Source: Saccoglossus kowalevskii
Taxonomy: Eukaryota; Hemichordata; Enteropneusta; Harrimaniidae
DNA: 30,396 bases
Direction: 5' to 3'
NCBI RefSeq assembly: GCF_000003605.2
Contig: NW_003140826.1
Location: 67,245-97,640, forward strand
Below the pieces are notes generated by a model. That model worked only from the letters and a program-made list of their open reading frames with translations. It did not search any database and was not told the DNA's origin. Below are positions 21,322-30,396 of the stretch, piece by piece; within the stretch, counting starts at the first letter, position 1, and the number at the start of each line of letters is the position of its first letter. The position numbers and the translations under genes are program-made.

Positions 21322-24030
21322 CCCAAAAGACCTAATTATTCTCAATATGTTGACTACCTCGTATGCGGGTTCTCAAGAAATATAAAATTACACAATTCGT
21401 GTAACACTGGGATAATTTAGCCAGTAAACCTCACTACAATTATATCGACATATAATTATGATTAATATATGCACAGACACAACACAACGCATTAAGTGGA
21501 ACCATAGTTTATTAGGTGAATTACGTGAACCATGTCGTTCTGCTCAATTTGTCTGGTCATGAATGCAAAATACCAGTGTACTAAGGAGTACGAACCCCTA
21601 ACTCAGTGTCAGCGACTCATTTCCACCAGTGAACTGTCCCTTATGAAAAGGTCTCATAAGATTCTTATAAACTCTGTATTTAATTTATGCACTGTGGTAA
21701 CCTAAAAGATGACTATTGACTTCAAAGGTATGTCATTTCTCGTTTGTTTTTAAAGAAAATATATTTTTTGGCTATGAAGAATTTGAAATATGGTGTTCAT
21801 TGTTGTGTGGGAGGTACATAACTATGTATTTATCCTTTATAAGCCTTCAGCATGACACCAAAGTTCACACATTGCATATTCAAGGATAAAGTCCTTTAAC
21901 AGCACTGATTTTTATTAAACCGATTTGTTTAAATTTAAAAGGCTATGGCTTATTTTTGTTTAAATATAATTAAATTCCCATTTGTATATTTAGTAGTGTG
22001 AAGTTAATAATTCATTTTTATAATTTATTTTTCATAAACGTATTTTAGTATTTTTAAAATGTAAATGTATAAATGTAAAAATGTTGACCCATAAACTGAC
22101 GTAGGATTGCTGTTAAATACACGACTACTGTTAAAACGCGATTTCTTGATAATTTCAGTTCTGGAAATTTTGCATTAATAAAATTTATAGCACTTGTCTT
22201 GAAAAAAACATGTTTTTTTTTGTAATAATGTAATAAAGTGTTTGCAGATAATAACAAAATATGTAAATGCAATAATGAAAATGCAATAATTATTCACTTG
22301 ATTTTGGTATTTTCACTGATAAGTAAATTCTTCTAAATTAAATCTAATTAATTGTTTTCTTGACAAATTAGTGAAATTAAAACGCAGGAATTATGTTTAA
22401 AACATCAAAATAGTGAAATTAAATGGTCTTACAGCATGTAACCTAATTAACCACAAGAATTCACAGAAGCACATGAGCTACTAATTGAGCAAATGTGAAA
22501 GTGCATATCAGCTCATCGTTGGGCATAGCTCTTCAAACAAAATGAACAATTAATGATGTGCTGTGCATTTCTCAGAGCAACAAAACATGTATTTGTTCTC
22601 CCAGAATCAATATGACAACTGCGCATTTGGTGCGTATTTTTGCAATGTGTCATAATAAATGTTTTGGATCTCTATATGATTAATCTTATGCAAAAGCTGT
22701 TGTTAATAATTTACCATCTTGCTAAAAAAATACTGCTCAGTCTTGTTTTCATTAAAGATCATCTAAATGTCATTTATATTACAGTATACACAAAATACTT
22801 TGATATTATGTAGCGTGTTACAATACTAGGTGACTATGTAATTTTCTGGGAAAATTTTATTGATTTTATAATTTTTATAAACATTACCATGGTCACGGGC
22901 AAGTTGATAGGTAGTATAATTTCTCTGGTTTGGGATTCCGGTCCTTGATTCGTAATTTAAATACTGAAATTGAACTCAAAAGATTTGATTTGCATCTGTC
23001 TTTCTATAACAGGACAAATAGTTACTCTAAATCCACAGGACTATGGCATGTTTTTTGTATCGGTCAAAATTATCTTTTTTTTGTTTTGTTTTTTCAAAAC
23101 TGGGTCTAAAATCTAATACAGGGTTTCCAAGCACTCCACATAAAAATCTTTGTCCGAATATTGGCCAAACATTTTTGACCGGAGGGGCAAATAACTAAAA
23201 TGTATGTCCTCAGGTCTAATGCAATAAATAGGTTTTAGTTTATACACAGTCCCCCTACGATAGAGATACTGTGGTCGTGTTTTATATATTGGGGACAACT
23301 TAATGTATTTTCATCGTTTTCCAAGTTCAGTTAAATTATTTGGAATATATAACTTTAATCCATGGACCTTATAAATCAAGGTACTTGATTGTTTTAAACC
23401 TAAGTAATTATTCACAAATTTCGCAGATTGTCAGAAAAATAAAATAATTAGTAAACTTCATGTTGATTTCGGATATGCGTACGTAGCCTTCAACAGAATG
23501 TAATTTTTCTGCACAAAAATTACTATTATCAGATCATTACAGACTGGCACCGAATAATTGAGTCATTGTATCGTTTATTTGTAATAAAAGACGTGTCTCA
23601 ACAACAGACCAAAACATTCCCACCAGTACCAAGGAAAGTTTCATCCTATTGAATTTATTGTTCAAATGAAGGTGTGTGTTTAAGGTGGAAATTACGTTTT
23701 CAAAATATATTTCATAATTGATGGGGTGTAATATCAACTTTAAAATGCTGAACAACGGAAATAATAACATAGAATGCCAAATTAGTTTGTTAAAGAGCCT
23801 GCGAAATGCCCATCAGAACATTTCCTGTTTTGCATTTGTATTCCACTGAAATAGACTAGTTATTGATTTGTTTTTTGTTCAAAATGATTACTCGTAAATA
23901 ACCGAGTATATTCGAGTACAACGTCTCAGTTCGTAATATTTTCTTTATAAGCGAGTTACAATATTTTTTTTAAAGATTAACAATACATGAAAAAGAAACA
24001 GAATTAATATTATATATTTAAGCAATAACC

Positions 24031-24045
24031 CCCGCCGAAGGCGGG
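24031..24045 (+). repeat. GC-rich hairpin in AT-rich DNA
   Basis: CCCGCC-GAA-GGCGGG forms a perfect 6-bp stem. It is followed by ACCACGAGATATTGCAC and may be the edge of an unrecognised interspersed repeat. Confidence 0.4.
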
Positions 24046-24233
24046 TATACCACGAGATATTGCACAATTCACGACATATATGCACGAGCCGCATGCTATT
24101 ATATTATACCAGTATATTGACAATTCGATAAAACTTGTAAAAAAAGAGTTTACTTTCATCTACTAAAAGATCATGATTATGGCCCTTGAACATGAATATT
24201 TATAAAAATAGTATGTAGTTGTACGCTGAATGC

Positions 24234-24236
<3 letters not shown>

Positions 24237-24316
<80 letters not shown>
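24237..24316. repeat. (AT)n microsatellite, about 40 units
   Basis: Uninterrupted AT dinucleotide run of about 80 bp, likely unstable in length and possibly collapsed or expanded in assembly. Confidence 0.95.
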
Positions 24317-24322
<6 letters not shown>

Positions 24323-24642
24323 ACTATTAACGATATATATTTTTGGTCGACGCTTTTTTTTTTGAAACGTTGCGGATGGGTATAGTAATAGTTTGAGAAT
24401 TTACGCATTTCTAAACGATCCGAAGTAGTGACATCATTGTACGAACAATGTTAAATCAGTGTGAACAAGTTAGGATGGTCATTCTCCTTATACCATCGCA
24501 CCATCGTAACAACTGTCCTGATTTGTAAAAGAACACCATAGATTTGAAGACAAGTGCCAATAATTTAAACCTAGCAAAGTACTAACATATTTTAATGAAC
24601 CAGATTCCGGACCAGCCCATGTTCGCACTGAGTGTTTACATA

Positions 24643-24985
24643 CACTTAGTAGTTAGTTTTTGTTCCTGTTTTATATTTCACGGATTAGTTATTTGCATAT
24701 CAATATGATCAACACAGGGTCACACTACCACTTGAGAAAACAATCGATTTTGGTATTTTTATCTGTCATTTTTACCAAATAACGGTGCGTCGATAAACAG
24801 GCTTAAACATTTTTTCACTCAGTGGTTAGTTTCCCGCTCTTGTTTATTTCACGGATTAGTCATTTGCATGTCAATATGCCCGACACAAGGTCACGCTACC
24901 ACTTTGAAGACGATAGATTTCGGTATTTTTATCTGTCGTTTTTACCATGAACGGTGCGTTGGTGAACAGGCTTGACAATCATTCC
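24643..24985 (+). repeat. Diverged tandem duplication of a 173-bp unit with octamer motifs
   Basis: Unit 1 (24643-24815) and unit 2 (24816-24985) share TTTCACGGATTAGT, ATTTGCAT, the segment GGTATTTTTATCTGTC, TTTTTACCA and AACGGTGCGT, ending AACAGGCTT. Many single-base differences separate the copies. Each contains one ATTTGCAT octamer (a POU-factor site) at the same place. Confidence 0.8.
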
Positions 24986-25389
24986 CGTAACTTTTCGACG
25001 TTTCGACGTTTTTTTTTTTTTAAATACGAGGTTTCTAAACAAAACGTAGGCTTAGTGTGTTCGAATTAACTTCAAATTGACACAGCTTACATAGCTATGC
25101 GGTGACAACAAGAGACATATAACAACCTATAAACAATAAGCACTGGTGACACAGACATGTTTTTCGTGATGTTATAACGCAATGAGATGCGGGTGCACAT
25201 GAACAAAGGATAATGAAAATGATAATCAATGTGATAATGAAGGCCAGCAATTATGGCATAAATACCTAAAAGATAAAAAAATTAAGTTCAAAAGATTATC
25301 AAACAAAACCAAATTGAAAGGTATAATATATTGGTCAGTTCTCAATGGTCTTACAAATGTATTGTTCATTAGCTTGTGCTTGACCAGTA

Positions 25390-26894
25390 AATTAATCTTG
25401 TGCTAAGAAAGGATGAGGTTAAAAGTGTATAAATCAAGTATTGGGAAATCTTGGGAGAACGTAGCCAAATATTACATCGAGATGAAGAAAGAAACCATTT
25501 TGAAATAAAAAGTAATTGACTCTGTAGTTGAATATGATCAAGTTCCAAGCAACAACAACAAATGTAACAAATGATCAAGTTTCAAAAATAATTTCTAATT
25601 TAAACAATAACAAAGCTGCTGGTCCGGGTGATATCACACATGAAATTATTAAGGGTGGGGACAAGTTACCATTGAGTCGCTGAAGATAATGTTTAATGAA
25701 TTTCTTCATCTTGAAGTAGTACCAGTTGATTGGTGGAAAGATATTATAATACTATTGCATAAAAAAGGGATAAGAAAAAAATAAATAACTACAGATGTAT
25801 ATAATTAAGTTCAGTTGTAGGAAAATTATATAATAAAATACTTGAAAAAGAATTGAGTACCTTGGTAGAAAACAATACTGGGTTAAATTCTGAGTGGAGT
25901 TAGAAAGTACAGGGGCACCACAGGCCAAATATTTATTCTACAAGGAATAGCTGCAACAAGCGAATCCAAAAATAAAAATATTTATTTCGCATTTTTGGAT
26001 TTCAAAAAAGCATATGACATATTCACGGAAAATTGTCAAGAGTAATACAACAGACATATTACCACATAGAAAGTAAGATATCATTTGGTGATATCGACAC
26101 TGATTACTGTTCACAGAACGAGGGTTTGAAACAGAGATGTGTTCTGGCTCCATTATTATTTTCACTTTTACATTAATGAATTCAAACAAATGCTTGATGA
26201 ATCTTTTGCACCTATTGAAAGTCAGCTGATAGCAATGCTAAACAATATAAACAAATATTGTAGATTATGGAAAATGGTAGTTAATGAGGGCTAGTGTCCT
26301 AATTACAAACGAAAATTACAAACACAAATTACAAACAAAAGAGTTGACAAACATAGAGAGTGGTCTATTGGAAAATCAAAAATATAAGAAACTACAATAT
26401 ATTTACAAATATTCAGGCTACTGGTTTACAAGTAACCGACCATACCCACTGTACAAAACTAATAGAAAATTGAATGCCTTATTTTCAGTTATGAAAGCAA
26501 TACTTGGTGGTCATGGAAATATCAATCGATTAGACTATGGTTTTTCACTATGGAACCAGGTATTAAAGCCAACTTTAGAGTATGTTTGGTAAATCCTGAT
26601 CTTGGGGAAAATATTGAGAGTTTAGAAAAAATGCAGCGTACAGCGGGGAAATGTATTTTGGGTGATTGCAGAAATACTGCAAATGAGGCTGTCCTTAGTG
26701 ATTTGGGGTTGTTCACAATGAGGTGTAGACTAGATATCATGAAACTAAAATATTACCAAAGATTGTGTGATATGCCAGATTCAAGATGGCTGAAAGTTAT
26801 TTTAAATGTTTTGAATGATAAAAACGTGAAAACTAACAAAATACAACTTTCCGAATGTCTTGGAACTGCCCAAAATGTATTCATGATATCATAA
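25390..26894 (+). pseudogene. Degenerate LINE (non-LTR retrotransposon) reverse transcriptase remnant
   Basis: Fragments in several frames read in the right order for a LINE ORF2: NNKAAGPGD (about 25606), PVDWWKDIIILLHKKG (25722), AFLDFKKAYDIF with the motif A aspartate (25989-26024), then EGLKQRCVLAPLLFSL for motif B, where the usual QGC is QRC, and LNNINKYCRLWKMVVN. No YADD box can be read between motif B and that segment, so it appears deleted. The C-terminal part continues in two overlapping frames: 26284-26592 (YSGYWFTS, LNALFSVMKAI) and 26550-26894 (IESLEKMQRTAGKCILG). Stops and frameshifts are numerous. The clade is not resolved. It is inactive. Confidence 0.85.
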
Positions 26895-27560
26895 CAAGTT
26901 TTGATATTTAGGATATATTATTCTTTATATGAAGCAAATATATACAGCGAATTCGCCACTATTCATTCCAATAATTATGGTAATGACCACCATCATTCAC
27001 CATCGTGATATTGCCTTCACAAACATGTGTTACTATTTTAATATTCAGAGTGTGTATTTATTTGAACCCGGGTTCACTAAATACAATCTATCATTCTTCA
27101 ACAACATTAATCGCGCGATGATATTGAAACACGTGCAAAGTAGCATATATACAATCCATATATATACATTTATAAAGTGATTTAATGGCGAGCAACTCAT
27201 AACAGATGATGTCCATCAATTGAAAACGTCGTTAACATGTAAAACAAGTATAAACAACACTCCATAATCAATGCGTGATTTAGCAAACTCTTTCACTACG
27301 CATGATTTGAACTCTCACACTATGTGAGAGTTCCAGGTGATTATGAATCAGAATCTTCTTCCTTGAATAAAAGTCACTGCAGTGAAATTGATTGAATGAA
27401 CTATAAAAGTAAATAAAATATTGAAAACATAAACGGGGTTGGTAAATTTTTAGCAGGGCAGGTATGTTTTTAAAGTTACTGCCCTGTTGTCTGGTAAACT
27501 ATTTTGACAAATTTTAAACACAGATTTTTTTTTTGTCTTGGGCCTTATTTTTTCGGAAAG
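26895..27560. other. AT-rich region, nothing recognised
   Basis: Short frames only; it may include the 3' end of the LINE copy. No poly-A tail or target duplication is evident. Confidence 0.4.
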
Positions 27561-27638
27561 GCATTCACATGTTGCCTTAAATGTCGTTTTTTGGGGAGGT
27601 CGTAACTGCCGTGCCGATAGCTTGTTGGTCGCAATTAC

Positions 27639-27869
27639 CGTAGCTATCGCCATGGTAATTCAGATAACTAAAATGTTCGTCGTGATATTCACGGGCATTA
27701 CGTTGCGTTTTTAAGTCACGTGCCAATGAATTGCATTTGTTTGGAGTCCTTAAAATTTCTTTCAACCACTGCTCATTAAACCCGTAATTAGCGTAACAAG
27801 GTTTTTGTCTCTGTTCGCATATTTCCTCGCCAGAATGAATTACATCACTAATATTAGTTCCCCATGAAT
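27639..27869 (-). CDS. Candidate coding exon, unknown protein, phase 1-1
   Basis: On the minus strand the acceptor TATTATTTGATTACAG opens a 76-codon frame that ends at a possible donor TACG|GTAATT. Both ends are phase 1, as in many shuffled extracellular modules. The peptide starts S-W-G-T-N-I-S-D-V-I-H and contains EEICEQRQKPCYANYG and FNEQWLKEILRTPNKC, with three cysteines and one N-I-S sequon, then a charged stretch RDLKTQRNAREYHDEH. I do not recognise a family. An open run this long with balanced residues is unusual for this AT-rich DNA, but without neighbouring exons it could be a pseudogene piece or chance. Confidence 0.35.
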
Positions 27870-27959
27870 CTGTAATCAAATAATATTAACAGTGTCACTA
27901 TCCTATTTTCAAACTGCATTAATTTTTTTTGTAACTTTACATTTACGAAACATTTATGT

Positions 27960-28345
27960 ACGTCAGCTAAGAAACACGATTGCGTGCCAGGTTATCACGT
28001 GTCTGTTTTTTACTATTTTCATTGGTCCGCTTTACATTTTACATCACGTGACAGAAACCAGTTTCCATTGGTGTGACTATCACTTTTTATTGAAATCGCT
28101 GCCTTTGATTGGTACACGAAAATGCCGATTCCTCATTTGCTACGACGGTGATAAAACGCGAATTTCTGTAATGTTTTGTTGCATTCGACTTATATTAATA
28201 TCAAATGGATGCACGTCACATTACTCTTTATTTAGTTACTGTCTTTTTCTAAGCGAAGCTTCTGCAAACAGTCTTAAGAGATTTTCTCTTTTGAAATCTA
28301 CGTTCCTTTAAACACCGACTGCGGAGCAGTATCAAGTCATTTCAG
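27960..28345 (+). promoter_or_regulatory. Possible promoter with three CCAAT boxes and a first-exon donor
   Basis: ATTGG (inverted CCAAT) occurs at 28021, 28067 and 28108, spaced 46 and 41 bases, with CACGTG-type sites at about 27997 and 28046. TTTAAA at 28307 precedes by some 30 bases a short stretch ending in a perfect donor TTTCAG|GTAAGT (28346). AGAGATTTTCTCTTTTGAAA resembles an IRF-type site. This could be the promoter and non-coding first exon of a + strand gene whose body lies beyond the window. Motif-based only. Confidence 0.3.
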
Positions 28346-29096
28346 GTAAGTTGTCATCCTTTATCACATACAAGTTTTTACCTACGTATAGAATTTAATC
28401 CTAAAGACTCTGGAATTGTTATCTCTTTAAGTAAAAATAAAAATCTTCACACATAAACTCATTTCTGTTTTTATTTCATACGCTTTTACTGTCAGTGTTT
28501 ATCTTCACAGGTTGCTGGCAGAATAACGACATTCACTAATAGCTACGTATAAATATCTTATACGCCTTGCATTTCTCATTTAGTGGGTATGATTTATACA
28601 TCTCATTACTTATATCATATACTTTGTATCATGCATGTTAATGTATTAATATTTAAATGCAACTCATTCATGAAAAATAAACAATGTATTTGCATGCTCA
28701 CCTTATCTACTTGTAACTTTATCATGCATTAAACTACAGCAACATTCTTACTACAATTAACCTCCAAGTACCCCATGTTTTGTCATTTGAAATAAAAAAT
28801 TAACATATATAACTTAATAAATTTGTCGTCCATTCCATTTTAACATTTCAACCCACGTGTTGTGATATGGATTTGTGAACTGACCACTCATTAACCGGGG
28901 ATTATTTTCAACAAAAACTTGATATAAATACTAAATGTGTATATGTTGAGACTTAATCATATCTATTGAATTTTACATTACGCCGCAGCTTTTACAGCTG
29001 TGAACCTTCTAATCAAACTGGAACGCCTTCCCCCATTTCTCAATTTATCAAGAAAATTTCACATTTTTGTCGCATACAACTTGTTTACCACTTCCG
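28346..29096. other. AT-rich region before the LTR element, nothing recognised
   Basis: If a gene starts at 28345 this is intron. A TTATCTTCACAG acceptor-like site at about 28511 is followed by no ATG-led frame I trust. Confidence 0.35.
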
Positions 29097-29573
29097 TGTC
29101 ACTGAGAATGTTCTAGAACCGTACTGTGTCTGGGTGGAATTTTTAGAAGCTGGTTGAATAGGTAATAGAACACTGTAGAAGGCAATAGAAGGTAATGGGA
29201 CATTCTAGAAATTTGTAGTAAATTCCAGATTCATTATGTATGCTGATGTAATGGTCTATTCATAGACAGTGTGGGTATATATAGGGGAGTTGTTCAGCAC
29301 TGCGATCAGATCAGAGATCTCGTTGAATTTTATTGGAGTTTAAGTATCTAGTTATTGGAGTAGTGGAGTTTTACCGCGTTATTGTACTTGATGTTTGCAG
29401 AGTATAATACCAGTACCAGTTGAAACCTCATCTGTTCGTATTCGTGTTCATGCTCCGTGTTCGTATGTTATCATCGCCGCCAGGGAAGTCTTTTTGTTAC
29501 TGTTGCCATTTTGGTATTTGAACCATCACACCTGTACTATACCAATTACGGTAATATTACGTTGCGTGTGACA
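29097..29573 (+). repeat. 5' long terminal repeat of a Ty3/Gypsy-like element
   Basis: A 477-bp segment that begins TGTCAC and ends GTGACA, the short inverted repeat expected at LTR edges, immediately before a primer binding site. TATATATA at 29276-29283 is a likely TATA box, placing the U3/R border near 29310. The 3' LTR is beyond the window, so the edges and target duplication cannot be checked. Confidence 0.8.
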
Positions 29574-29575
29574 TC

Positions 29576-29592
29576 TGGGGGCTCGTCCGGGA
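29576..29592 (+). promoter_or_regulatory. Retroelement primer binding site, tRNA-Pro type
   Basis: TGGGGGCTCGTCCGGGA is complementary to the 3' end of tRNA-Pro, the same primer used by gammaretroviruses. It lies two bases after the LTR end. Confidence 0.9.
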
Positions 29593-29617
29593 ACAGTGAA
29601 GACATATAGAAGACAAC

Positions 29618-30396
29618 ATGGCCAGCGAGATGAAAGATATGTCGAAACAAGAGTTGATGGAATGGGCGGATGAACTGGGAATGACTGGAGAAGACAAAAG
29701 GGCTGACAGACAAGCCGCGAGGGAAGAGAGAAGGGCAAAAATGGAAATAGAAGCAGAGGTGAGAAAAATGGAGATTGAGGAAAGAAAGGAAAAATTACGG
29801 CTGGAAGCGGAAGCAGGTGAAAGAAAGAAATTGCGAATGGAAGCAGAACAGCGAGAAAAGGAAAGGGAAGCAGAGGTAAGGAAAATGGAGATTGACGAAA
29901 AAAAATAAAAGTTACCACTGGAAGCGGAAGAAAAGGAAAGAGAATTTGAGTTGAGGAAATTAGAGCTGCAAGCAGCAATGCCGGGGTTCCAACAGGCTGA
30001 TTTTGGCGGTCAACAAAATGTGGTCAGTGATGCATAGTCACCAAAGTTTCCTGCATTTGTTGATGGTAAGGACGAACTTGATAGTTATTTATTGCGGTTT
30101 GTGAGGTTTGCAACGAATGCGAGTTGGCATAGAAATGGATGGACCACAAAATTGAGTGCGCTATTGACTGGTAAAGCACTGGAAGTATATTCCAGGATGT
30201 CCGACACTGATGCAGTTGACGATGATCGTGTGAAGGTGGCGCTGTTGACAAGATACGAAATTAAACCTGAAAGTTCCGAGAGTCCTGACCAGTTAATTGT
30301 GCGACTTAAGAATTATTTTGCTAAATGGGTTGAGTTGTCAGGCACTGCAGCAACATATGATGGTGTTACCGACTTGATGGTGAAGGAGCAGTTTAT
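29618..30396 (+). pseudogene. LTR retrotransposon gag, broken by two stop codons, runs off the window
   Basis: ATG 29618 opens MASEMKDMSKQELMEWADEL, then a long highly charged Glu/Lys/Arg coiled coil. TAA at 29906-29908 and TAG at 30035-30037 interrupt the frame, which is otherwise continuous with no frameshift to the window end. After the second stop the sequence reads like the capsid part of Gypsy-type Gag: FPAFVDGKDELDSYLLRF, then LLTGKALEVYSRM and an alpha-helical stretch up to 30396. A zinc knuckle, protease and pol would follow outside. Two stops suggest an inactive copy, unless one is a read error or a readthrough site. Confidence 0.82.

Larger units (their letters stand above)
18340..24000. 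other. AT-rich intergenic region
   Basis: Apart from the SINE-like fragment and the intact MITE, I see only short frames broken by stops and A/T runs. A second, weaker B-box-like site (minus strand, GGTTCGTACTCC, near 21590) may mark another decayed SINE. No gene is supported. Confidence 0.45.

Noticed and set aside
21560..21640. Minus strand SINE or tRNA pseudogene
   Set aside because: Only a partial B box (GGTTCGTACTCC) is visible, with no credible A box or cloverleaf; too weak to call.
23113..23298. 61-codon minus strand frame rich in Tyr/Arg
   Set aside because: Too short, no splice signals in useful phase and no family likeness.
27892..28311. 139-codon + strand open frame
   Set aside because: Rich in Phe/Leu/Ile/Cys as expected from T-rich DNA, no domain likeness, and it overlaps the CCAAT cluster. 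Treated as chance.
29526..29978. 150-codon minus strand open frame rich in Pro/Phe/Leu
   Set aside because: It is the antisense shadow of the Glu/Lys-rich gag start on the + strand.
1..30396. CRISPR arrays, operons, bacterial promoters or ribosome binding sites
   Set aside because: The sequence is clearly eukaryotic with spliced genes; no regularly spaced direct repeats were seen apart from the two-unit duplication at 24643-24985.

Overview
The window is AT-rich animal nuclear DNA with small exons, canonical GT-AG introns, a very long first intron, MITEs and retrotransposon remnants. Its one clear host gene has a domain order unlike the vertebrate version, so the source is probably a non-vertebrate metazoan (an invertebrate deuterostome or a lophotrochozoan). 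The phylum cannot be fixed from this sequence alone.

The main gene lies on the + strand from about 1922 to 18340. Its exons can be joined in phase into a secreted collagen-like protein of about 471 residues (481 with an optional exon). I read it as COLQ, the collagenic tail that gathers acetylcholinesterase tetramers and fixes them to the synaptic basal lamina. In order it has a signal peptide, a complete 10-cysteine von Willebrand C domain, a proline-rich attachment domain (PRAD) with core LPPPPMIPPPPP, about 46 Gly-X-Y triplets with an RRGRK heparin-binding-type motif, a COLQ-type non-collagenous segment, and a C-terminal domain whose ten cysteines match the vertebrate COLQ tail. The VWC domain in front of the PRAD is the most unusual feature. 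Two in-frame exons that run into a stop followed by AATAAA (near 13035 and 15892) suggest shortened isoforms.

Layout: 1-1921 is upstream DNA with no gene recognised. The signal-peptide exon is at 1945-2044. Intron 1 (2045-10349) holds a TTAA-flanked MITE copy and a long foldback. The VWC, PRAD, collagen and C-terminal exons run from 10350 to 17562, and one intron carries a second MITE copy. From about 18340 to 25380 there is AT-rich intergenic DNA with a third, intact MITE copy, SINE-like fragments, an (AT)n tract and a diverged 173-bp tandem duplication. At 25390-26890 lies a dead LINE reverse transcriptase. At 27639-27869 a phase 1-1 open stretch on the minus strand may be one exon of an unidentified gene. 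At 27960-28345 a cluster of CCAAT boxes precedes a strong splice donor. From 29097 to the end is a Ty3/Gypsy-like LTR element with a tRNA-Pro primer site and a gag broken by two stop codons.
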